Source: Bacteroidota bacterium (GTDB taxonomy: Bacteria; Bacteroidota; Bacteroidia; Sphingobacteriales; Sphingobacteriaceae). Taken from it: a stretch of DNA of 64,000 nt. The first letter of the stretch is position 1. Each line of letters starts with the position of its first letter. Both the position numbers and the translations under genes were made by a program. This document shows, piece by piece, positions 45,983 to 53,137 of this stretch. The stretch lies in assembly GCA_013288485.1 (NCBI GenBank), contig JABDBW010000003.1, positions 1 to 64,000 on the forward strand, in the 5' to 3' direction. The notes beneath the pieces are model-generated. The model ran no database searches. It was given only the letters and a program-made list of their open reading frames with translations, and had not been told where the DNA came from.

Positions 45983-46237
45983 ATGTTTTATACTTACATA
46001 TTACAATCCACGAAAAGTGGCCGTTATTATGTCGGCCACACTTCAAACATTGAAGAAAGATTAGGAAGACATAATACAGGAAAAGTAACTGCCACTAAAA
46101 ATAAAGGCCCTTGGATAGTTATGTGTTATGAAGTATATGAAACAAAAGGCGAAGCTAATTCAAGGGAACTTTATATTAAATCTATGAAAAACCGGGCTTT
46201 CATTGAAAATTTAATTAAGAATTTTAAAAATAACTAA
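45983..46237 (+). CDS. Small GIY-YIG endonuclease within a tRNA-Leu module
   Basis: 84 residues from the ATG at 45983; longer frames in the track read through the tRNA. Compact UvrC-type GIY-YIG domain: FYTYILQSTKSGRYYVGHTSNIEERLGRHN (split motif here, Y-x-Y and Y-V-G), a catalytic Arg after it, and the Glu helix ANSRELYIKSMKNR, with LIKNF at the end. It is directly downstream of an intact tRNA-Leu and its stop is 2 bp before a partial tRNA-Leu copy. The placement suggests a tRNA-targeting homing-type element. Family members may also act in DNA repair. Confidence 0.88.
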   Translation: MFYTYILQSTKSGRYYVGHTSNIEERLGRHNTGKVTATKNKGPWIVMCYEVYETKGEANSRELYIKSMKNRAFIENLIKNFKNN

Positions 46238-46238
46238 C

Positions 46239-46307
46239 TGGTAGACACGCCCCGATTTAAATCGGGGTTCCCGTCAAAGGAATGCGGGTTCGATTCCCGC
46301 CCTGGGT
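46239..46307 (+). pseudogene. tRNA-Leu fragment 2
   Basis: Begins TGGTAGACACG right after the GIY-YIG stop codon and continues through the same palindromic false anticodon arm as fragment 1, the variable arm, a complete T-arm GCGGG-TTCGATT-CCCGC and a 3' acceptor-like CCTGGGTA. The 5' acceptor and D-stem are missing. It keeps its own terminator, so it looks like the 3' part of a second tRNA-Leu gene. Confidence 0.85.
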
Positions 46308-46350
46308 AAAAAGCCTTTCGGATAAATCCGGAGGGCTTTGTTTTTTTTGC
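46308..46350 (+). terminator. Terminator after tRNA-Leu fragment 2
   Basis: AAAGCC-TT-CGGAT / ATCCG-AGGGCTTT stem followed by a run of T. Confidence 0.8.
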
Positions 46351-46440
46351 AGGGTCAACTGTTCAAAAAACAAAAAACAGCCATATTAATTTTACCATCT
46401 ACCCTATTTTTTATACCTTGAAATTTATAAACCAAATATC

Positions 46441-47373
46441 ATGACCTTAAATAGAATGGCCTTGTTTTTTACAGGTATTTTAATCTTGTTTACCAGCCTG
46501 GCATGGTCACAAATACCCGCAGATACCAATTCATTACATGGGGTAATTGATTTCCATGCGCATACGGGGCCTGATGCTACACCGCGCTCAATAAACGACC
46601 TGCAGTTAGTTCGCCTTGCCAAACAGGCGGGCATGAGGGGGCTTGTCCTCAAAAATCATTATTTCATGACTGCCGACAGGGCTGAATTGGCTATGGAAGA
46701 GGTGGGTGGTATAGAGGTTTTTGGTGGTATTGTTTTGAACCGATCCGCAGGCGGCATTAATGCCGAAGCCGTGCGCCGTATGGTGCAGTTTGAGGGACAT
46801 CGCGGCAAAGTTATATGGCTGCCCACCATTGACGCGGAAAACGCCGTCGGTCACGCGCCGGGGCACCAGCCGTATGTTTCGGTGGTGAAAGACGGTAAGC
46901 CGGTACCTGAACTCGCCGAAGTATTTCTATTAGCGGCACAAAACAACCTGGTGCTGGAAACGGGCCATTCATCGCCTGAAGAATCGCTGACCCTAATAGC
47001 GGCAGCAAAACAAGCCGGCGTAAAAAATATTGTGGTAACACATGTTCTGTTACAAGGCGCGAACATTGATCAAATGAAACAAATGGCCGCTATGGGCGCT
47101 GTTATGGAGTGCTGCTTTCAACCCGGTGGCTTGCCCGGCGCGCCGGTTAACAGCCCGGTATCGGTATCTGCCTGCGCGCGGGCTATTAAAGCTATAGGCG
47201 CCGAACATTTCATTATTGATTCTGACCTCGGCCAAAAAGGTAATCCGCTGCACCCTGATGGATTGCGGGCATTTATATCGGCGCTTAAAGCTGATGGATT
47301 AAGCGAACATGAGATCGATTTGGTTGCCCGTAAAAACCCTGCAAAGCTATTGGGCCTAGATGTTGGCAAATAA
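46441..47373 (+). CDS. Secreted DUF6282-type amidohydrolase-fold protein
   Basis: 310 residues with a signal peptide ending SLAWSQ. A TIM-barrel metal site is suggested by GVIDFHAHTGPD (HxH), KNHYF, ETGHSSPEE, VVTHVLLQGAN, and IIDSDLGQKGNPLHPDG with the terminal Asp. Fits DUF6282/metal-dependent hydrolase; substrate unknown. Convergent with the PAP2 gene. Confidence 0.82.
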   Translation: MTLNRMALFFTGILILFTSLAWSQIPADTNSLHGVIDFHAHTGPDATPRSINDLQLVRLAKQAGMRGLVLKNHYFMTADRAELAMEEVGGIEVFGGIVLNRSAGGINAEAVRRMVQFEGHRGKVIWLPTIDAENAVGHAPGHQPYVSVVKDGKPVPELAEVFLLAAQNNLVLETGHSSPEESLTLIAAAKQAGVKNIVVTHVLLQGANIDQMKQMAAMGAVMECCFQPGGLPGAPVNSPVSVSACARAIKAIGAEHFIIDSDLGQKGNPLHPDGLRAFISALKADGLSEHEIDLVARKNPAKLLGLDVGK

Positions 47374-47401
47374 AAATATTCGGGATGTGCCTTCAGTATT
47401 T

Positions 47402-48169
47402 TCACAATTGCATGGCAAATGCTAAACCGGGTGCGCCATCCTGGTAAGTGGGCATAAGCATAGAACTTCTTCCCTGTTTATCTTTATGAGTTAGCAAATT
47501 ACGTATAGAAGGGTAAACCAGGTAGGCCGCTTTGGTAGAAAGTATACCAAAACCGGCACCCGCAACTACATCGCTAAACCAATGCGCACGGTCATATAAC
47601 CTCAAAACAGCGGTAGTTGTGGCAATGCTGTAGCCCAGCACACCATATAAGGGAGATTTCTCACTATACTCCTGCGCCAAGTATTCGGCCGCAAGGAAGG
47701 CGGCGCCGGAGTGGCCTGAGGGAAAAGAAAGCGGATCGGTACTGTAGGGACGCTGGCGGTGCGCTACGTATTTTAAGCCATCGGTAATGGTTAGTATCCC
47801 TCCTGATAAAATGGCCAACGCGGTGCGGTCAACAAACCTGTTTTTACCTTCAACACCGGCAAGGTTTAAGCCATATACCAACACAATGGGAGACAACTGG
47901 AGATAATCATCAACAGTTGTATTAAAAGTAGGTGAACTTCGTTCTATGCGCCCTTTAACATAATAATCAATGTTGCGCACTGGTTTTACCACAAATGACA
48001 AAACCCCATACCCTACCAATATCACAGGTGGAAGGTAGGATCCCGGTTTATTGTATAACCTCTTTACGGTATCGGGCGCGGTTGTAAGGTCTTTTTTTAC
48101 ACTATCCGCCATTTGTGCATTTGCCCCGGAAGCTACTATACAGAACAATGCAAATATGATCTTTTTCAT
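47402..48169 (-). CDS. PAP2-family phosphatase
   Basis: 255 residues with signal peptide. The three phosphatase motifs are seen: KYVAHRQRP, SFPSGHSGAAF, and LRLYDRAHWFSDVVAGAGFG. It is membrane-linked or periplasmic and dephosphorylates lipid phosphates such as undecaprenyl-PP or phosphatidate; the exact lipid is unknown. Upstream lies a small secreted ORF on the same strand. Confidence 0.92.
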   Translation of the reverse strand: MKKIIFALFCIVASGANAQMADSVKKDLTTAPDTVKRLYNKPGSYLPPVILVGYGVLSFVVKPVRNIDYYVKGRIERSSPTFNTTVDDYLQLSPIVLVYGLNLAGVEGKNRFVDRTALAILSGGILTITDGLKYVAHRQRPYSTDPLSFPSGHSGAAFLAAEYLAQEYSEKSPLYGVLGYSIATTTAVLRLYDRAHWFSDVVAGAGFGILSTKAAYLVYPSIRNLLTHKDKQGRSSMLMPTYQDGAPGLAFAMQL

Positions 48170-48238
48170 AAGTTGCCTTTAGACGTTTAACAATGTACAA
48201 TCAGGTTTATTTTCTACCCAACCCGCCGGGCTTAAAGA

Positions 48239-48445
48239 TCAATGATCGGATAAACTGGTACGGTTAATTCTTTCGAGCGTTCCGTTTTCATTAATTGCAT
48301 ATCTCGCATTTGTGGTATCGGTATCTATCCTGAATTTTATATTTTCTTTGAATTTTGGACCATCAGTTGCCTGGGTTTTTTGGGCGCCCAACGGAATTAT
48401 AATTCCTCCTAATAATAACACAGCCTTTATAGTAATATATAACAT
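48239..48445 (-). CDS. Small secreted hypothetical protein
   Basis: 68 residues: hydrophobic N-terminus MLYITIKAVLLLGGIIIPLGAQ resembling a signal peptide, then a polar FKENIKFRIDTDTTNARYAINENG segment. No recognisable domain. Same strand and upstream of PAP2, 69 bp away. The 244-bp region to the kelch gene (48446-48689) shows no further gene; it is AT-rich with only short, weak repeats. Confidence 0.5.
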   Translation of the reverse strand: MLYITIKAVLLLGGIIIPLGAQKTQATDGPKFKENIKFRIDTDTTNARYAINENGTLERINRTSLSDH

Positions 48446-48689
48446 CTTAATAATTTTTTAATTTATACAGATGTTTATCCAAAAAGAGTGCCGAAAACAT
48501 GCCGGTAAACCTGAACCGTGTTTTACCACTGGTAAATGACATTTTTATTATTTTACTGTTCGATCTATACTATCAAAATGAGTGGTTTTTTTCAATTTGA
48601 TAAACAACTTTTAACAAAATGGATGTTTTTCTGAACACTATCCAGCGAGGAGCACCCCGGGTGGGTATAATTAATCCCCTGTTTGTCAA

Positions 48690-49673
48690 TTATTTATTGC
48701 TAAAATATTCAATGGAATTTAATAACGGCGAGCCTCCGCTGTTGCCTACACCTGCAGTGATATATATTTTTTTATCAAAATAAATGGCCCCTGTGGCATG
48801 TCTGCCTGCAACAAGCGGGGGCAGCCTGGTAAATTCGTCGGTTTTAACGTTGTACGCTTCCACTTCATTATGTGATATTTTTTGCGCCGTACTTTCTCCG
48901 GCAATAACCAATATTTCGTTTTTTACAACTACCAGGGCGTTTCCCGCCCGTAGTGTAGGCAGTTTGGCATTGGCTGTACCCCATTGGCCGGTTTTAAAAT
49001 CATAGACATCAACTTCGGCAATTGTATTATTCAACAGCTTTTTTTCCATCGCGTTTGATTGTACGCCTGCTATGCAGTATAACTTATGGCCAACAACCGC
49101 TGCCCTGAAATGGTCGCGCGCAATTGGCGCGTCGGGCAATTGTTTCCATTGGCCGGTTTTCGGGTCGTATTCATCAAACCAGGAAACGTTTCCGGTCCAG
49201 TGGCCATCCAGAATACCGCAAACCAGGTAAAATTTATTTTTATAAACCACTACCCCACCCGAACCACGCTGCCGCTCTTTAGGTATCTCTGCCCCTATTC
49301 GCCAGCTATCTGCCGCAGGATTATAGATATAAATATTGGCCACAGGTTTTTCGTGCGGAAAGCCACCGGTCATGGCGCCGCAAATGTAAATTTCATCTTT
49401 ATATACAATGGCTTGAAAATGGTTCAGTTCAATGGGCGGCTTTGTGGCACTTGTCCAGGCAGATGTTGCAGGGTCAAATACATTTACGTTTTTTAACCCC
49501 CGCCCGCCTACCAGGTAAAACTTTCCTTTTACGTTAACAAAATCACATTCTTCCCTGGGTATAAATGCGCCGTTTGTATTGAGTATTTTCCAGGCATATC
49601 CTTTAAATTGTGCCTGGGCGGCACCTGTGATCAATAAAACTATAGTTAAAATAAGCAGGTTGATCTTTTTCAT
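48690..49673 (-). CDS. Secreted kelch-repeat protein
   Basis: 327 residues from the ATG at 49671-49673, where a signal peptide (MKKINLLILTIVLLITGAAQA) begins; the track extends 19 codons further. Six or so kelch blades: GKFYLVGGRGLKNVNVFDP, DEIYICGAMTGGFPHEKP, NKFYLVCGILDGHW, HKLYCIAGVQSNA, NEILVIAGEST, KKIYITAGVGNSGGSP. A periplasmic or surface beta-propeller, function not inferable. Located next to a SulP transporter in the same direction. Confidence 0.9.
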   Translation of the reverse strand: MKKINLLILTIVLLITGAAQAQFKGYAWKILNTNGAFIPREECDFVNVKGKFYLVGGRGLKNVNVFDPATSAWTSATKPPIELNHFQAIVYKDEIYICGAMTGGFPHEKPVANIYIYNPAADSWRIGAEIPKERQRGSGGVVVYKNKFYLVCGILDGHWTGNVSWFDEYDPKTGQWKQLPDAPIARDHFRAAVVGHKLYCIAGVQSNAMEKKLLNNTIAEVDVYDFKTGQWGTANAKLPTLRAGNALVVVKNEILVIAGESTAQKISHNEVEAYNVKTDEFTRLPPLVAGRHATGAIYFDKKIYITAGVGNSGGSPLLNSIEYFSNK

Positions 49674-49761
49674 AATTAAGGTTTTGATGAACGAACGGCT
49701 AAAGGTAGCAGAATAAACAGGTTCATTCAAACAGGATAACGGGGCGAAAGAGACAAATTCC

Positions 49762-51429
49762 CTATTTTCTTTTCACGGATTGCAGCGAGAGAATTTCCTT
49801 TGTTCTTTTCAGGGCGTTTTCAAAAGTGAGGGTAACGTTCGCCTTGCCTATTTGAAATAATAAGCGCGATTTTTTTAGTTCGTTCCTCACCTGTTCGTTT
49901 ACTACTTCGGCGAGGATCAGTTTACTGCCCTTTCTTTTTATTTCGTTGTTTACTTCTTTCAGTATCCTGATACCTGTAGCATCAATCACCGGTACGTTCT
50001 TCATCCTGATAATGAGTATGGCGGCCGGCTCTTCAATTATTTTCATGGTATCCCTGAATTTGTAGGCCGCTCCAAAGAACAACGGGCCGTTTATTTCAAA
50101 AACATCCACACCTTCAGGCAATTCGTATGATTGGAGTGTATCTTCAGACGAATCGTCTGCCTGGAAAACAGATTGCTGTACCGAACTTGTTTGCATCATT
50201 TTTCGCATAAACATAAACGCGGCCAGGATCATCCCTATTTCAATAGCGACGGTAAGGTCTACTAAAACGGTCAATAGAAAAGTCATGAGTAAAACGACAG
50301 CATCACTTCTTGATCCTTTAAGTATCGCTATGAAATTTTCCGCCTCGCTCATATTCCAGGCCACAACAACTAATATGCCGCCTAATGCAGCCATAGGTAT
50401 CAGCGCCGCCCATTTACCCACAAATAGCATAATTATCAACAGCGTAAACGCGTGAATGATGCCTGCAACAGGCGTTCTTCCTCCATTTTTTACATTTGTG
50501 GCGGTACGGGCAATGGCCCCGGTTGCAGGGATACCCCCAAAAACAGAAGAGCAGATATTGGCAACGCCCTGCGCTATCAATTCTGTATTTGAGCGATGGT
50601 TCCCTCCAGTCATTCCATCAGCCACCACAGCCGATAGCAGCGATTCAATACTTCCCAGCAAAGCAATAGTAAACGCTGGCCTGATCAGCTGTTGAAAAGC
50701 GGCGAAGCTTACTGCCGGTATAACAGGGCGCGGTAACGACGAAGCTATGGGCCCAAAGCGGCTGCCTATAGTTTCTACGGGGAGATTAAAATAACGGACA
50801 GCCAACGTGGTGACTATAATAGCTATTAATGATCCGGGTACTTTGTGGGTGATTTTTGACCAAAACAGGGTTACAATCAGCGTGAACAAACCTATACCTG
50901 CCGCGTATACATTTACGGAAGATACATGATGGCCATAACTCCCCCATTTACTGATAAAATCAGCCGGGACACTTCCCATTTTTAATCCCAAAAAATCCTT
51001 GACTTGTGAGGAAAATATAATTACCGCTATGCCCGTGGTAAAACCAACTATGAGCGGATAAGGGATAAATTTAATTACATTACCCAATTTGGCAATGCCC
51101 ATAATGATTAGGAATATGCCCGCCATAAATGTGGCTACCACTAAGCCGTTTACCCCAAACTGCTGTACAATTCCATACACCACAACTATAAAGGCGCCCG
51201 TTGGGCCGCCGATCTGGACACGGCTTCCCCCTAATGCAGATATGATAAACCCTGCAATAATGGCTGTAAAAATCCCTTTTTCGGGCGATACGCCCGAAGC
51301 GATAGCAAAGGCTATAGCCAAAGGTAAAGCCACTATGCCTACAATTATACCGGCAACCGCGTCCTTATAAAATTGCGCTCTCGTATAATTCTTTAGCGTG
51401 TCGATAATTTTGGGCCTGAAAAGGTTCAT
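49762..51429 (-). CDS. SulP-family anion transporter with STAS domain
   Basis: 555 residues. N-terminal transmembrane core (DAVAGIIVGIVALPLAIAFAIASGVSPEKGIFTAI, GGSRVQIGGPTGAF, the hallmark motif), then a C-terminal STAS domain (EGVDVFEINGPLFFGAAYKFRDTM ... VPVIDATGIRILKEV). Probably carries bicarbonate, sulfate or dicarboxylate. Ends the operon with the methyltransferase, whose stop is 4 bp upstream of its start. Confidence 0.94.
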   Translation of the reverse strand: MNLFRPKIIDTLKNYTRAQFYKDAVAGIIVGIVALPLAIAFAIASGVSPEKGIFTAIIAGFIISALGGSRVQIGGPTGAFIVVVYGIVQQFGVNGLVVATFMAGIFLIIMGIAKLGNVIKFIPYPLIVGFTTGIAVIIFSSQVKDFLGLKMGSVPADFISKWGSYGHHVSSVNVYAAGIGLFTLIVTLFWSKITHKVPGSLIAIIVTTLAVRYFNLPVETIGSRFGPIASSLPRPVIPAVSFAAFQQLIRPAFTIALLGSIESLLSAVVADGMTGGNHRSNTELIAQGVANICSSVFGGIPATGAIARTATNVKNGGRTPVAGIIHAFTLLIIMLFVGKWAALIPMAALGGILVVVAWNMSEAENFIAILKGSRSDAVVLLMTFLLTVLVDLTVAIEIGMILAAFMFMRKMMQTSSVQQSVFQADDSSEDTLQSYELPEGVDVFEINGPLFFGAAYKFRDTMKIIEEPAAILIIRMKNVPVIDATGIRILKEVNNEIKRKGSKLILAEVVNEQVRNELKKSRLLFQIGKANVTLTFENALKRTKEILSLQSVKRK

Positions 51430-51433
51430 CTCT

Positions 51434-52102
51434 TTATCTTTTAATCCACATTTTTAACAGGGTGTCATAAGAAACATCAACCAGGCAATAGCCTGGCGGT
51501 ATTTCATCTTCTGTGCTGTGGAAGGTAACAAGGCGGGTGCCCGAAGGTTTCTCATCAAGCGCGGCAAACAAGTATTGTGTATAATAAGTGTATAAGCTAA
51601 AAGAAGTTTCTATAGTATCGTCAATACGATTATCGGGGTCAAGATTTTCATAAAATGAATTATAAAAATAAAAATGGTCAAACTCTTTTAAGTTTACACG
51701 GGTGACGTTGCCATGTGAAAACCAGGCGTTATTAAGCCCGGTATATTTCCTGGCCTCCTCTGCAAAATAAACCAATTCCTGTCGTTGTTCAATGCCATAA
51801 AAAAACGTTTCCGGATAATAATGGGCGGCTGCCAGGCAAAACTTGCCTACGCCGCTGCCTATATCCAGTACCCTGGCATCGGGTCCGGCCAAAAACTCAG
51901 CGGCTTTACGTGCAACGGCCAGGGGTGTAAATTGCTTGAGCGACATTAATTGAAAGTGTTCCGGGTAAACCCAGTCGAAGGCGGCATCGTTATAAAATAA
52001 AGCAGCGCCTGTATCTTTTTGTTTTATAGGAGATAGTAACCGGTTGTAGCGAATGGAATCAGCATCCGGAGGGAAATTTGAATAAGGGTATACTTTGAGC
52101 AT
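51434..52102 (-). CDS. SAM-dependent methyltransferase
   Basis: 222 residues from the ATG at 52100-52102; the track uses GTG at 52129. Rossmann fold with motif I VLDIGSGVGKFCLAAA and FYGIEQRQELV (motif II), then a DHFYFYNSFYENLDP segment where the motif IV is expected. The chain resembles small DOT1/protein-methyltransferase-like proteins but the substrate is unknown. Directly precedes the SulP gene in the same operon. Confidence 0.85.
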   Translation of the reverse strand: MLKVYPYSNFPPDADSIRYNRLLSPIKQKDTGAALFYNDAAFDWVYPEHFQLMSLKQFTPLAVARKAAEFLAGPDARVLDIGSGVGKFCLAAAHYYPETFFYGIEQRQELVYFAEEARKYTGLNNAWFSHGNVTRVNLKEFDHFYFYNSFYENLDPDNRIDDTIETSFSLYTYYTQYLFAALDEKPSGTRLVTFHSTEDEIPPGYCLVDVSYDTLLKMWIKR

Positions 52103-52238
52103 CTGCAAATTTATTACCAAACGCTGCACGCTTTATGGTGCTAAATCACTCCAAAAAATGATCTTTATCACTTTTTTATAAACTCTTATCTTTTTGACAT
52201 GGGTTTATCGGGGATTTACATGTAGAAACGCAAAATTT

Positions 52239-52946
52239 TTACAAATTCTTGCTGCTGATATAACTTTGCAAAGATTGGCGATACCTATCGCCGATAGGTA
52301 TTTCGTGGCCCTGAATAGTTAGCTGCGTTTTTTGAACAGAATCGATCTTATTTAAGGCTATAATATAAGATTTATGTACCCTCATAAATTTTCCGGCATC
52401 CAGTTTATCTTCAATAACTTTCAGGCCCAGGCGGGTAACTACCATATTTCCGTTGGTCATATTAATACGCGCGTAATCTTTTAACCCCTCAATATAGGCT
52501 ATCTCGTGCAGCATTATTTTAACCAGCGAGTAATTGGCATTAACAAATACATGGTCAGTTTCGATAACGGGAGCTTTGCCGGCCAGTGTTATCATCCTGA
52601 ACATAGTATGCGCCTTTTGTACCGCTTTTAAAAACCGGGAGAAAGCGACAGGTTTTAACACGTAATCTACCACATCCAGGTTAAAGCCATCAATAGCATG
52701 TTCTTCGTAAGCCGTAACCAGTATGACAAGCGGAAGAGGTTTAATTAAGCGCAGAAATTCGAGGCCGTTCACACCCGGCATTTGTATATCTAAAAAAATC
52801 AGGTCGATAGTACGCTCACTAAGCACTACCATCGCTTCGGCAGCGCTGCGGCAGGCAGCCACCAGGTTTAAGATCGGGACTTGCCTGATATTGTCTTCCA
52901 GCAGATCAAGCGCAAGGGGCTCGTCATCTACAATTAAACAGTTCAT
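52239..52946 (-). CDS. LytTR-family response regulator (orphan)
   Basis: 235 residues. Receiver domain with the phospho-acceptor Asp53 in LIFLDIQMPGVNGLEF and the TAYEEHAIDGFNLDVVDYVLKP switch region, then a LytTR DNA-binding domain (about 135-235, HEIAYIEGLKDYARINM, GKFMRVHKSYIIALNKID). No histidine kinase neighbours it, so its partner is elsewhere. Divergent from the TonB receptor with 191 bp between them, so it could control that operon. Confidence 0.93.
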   Translation of the reverse strand: MNCLIVDDEPLALDLLEDNIRQVPILNLVAACRSAAEAMVVLSERTIDLIFLDIQMPGVNGLEFLRLIKPLPLVILVTAYEEHAIDGFNLDVVDYVLKPVAFSRFLKAVQKAHTMFRMITLAGKAPVIETDHVFVNANYSLVKIMLHEIAYIEGLKDYARINMTNGNMVVTRLGLKVIEDKLDAGKFMRVHKSYIIALNKIDSVQKTQLTIQGHEIPIGDRYRQSLQSYISSKNL

Positions 52947-53137
52947 TTTTCGTGAGGTTTAGGGGCATAATGACGTTAGATGATTTCCCATGTAAATGGT
53001 TTAATCTTTCGGTAAATAATTTTATGATTTAAGCCCGTTTCGTCGCAAAAAACCGCATGTTGATAATAAAAAATCAAGCATACGTCTCATTTAACATTTG
53101 TTAACACTAATCTTTTTCAACTTAGCTGCATAATTCT

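Noticed and set aside
45819-46064. ORFs in the track across 45819-46064 (MVELVDTQDLKSC and similar)
   Set aside because: They translate the tRNA-Leu gene and its terminator; the cloverleaf explains the sequence. Only the GIY-YIG frame from 45983 is kept.
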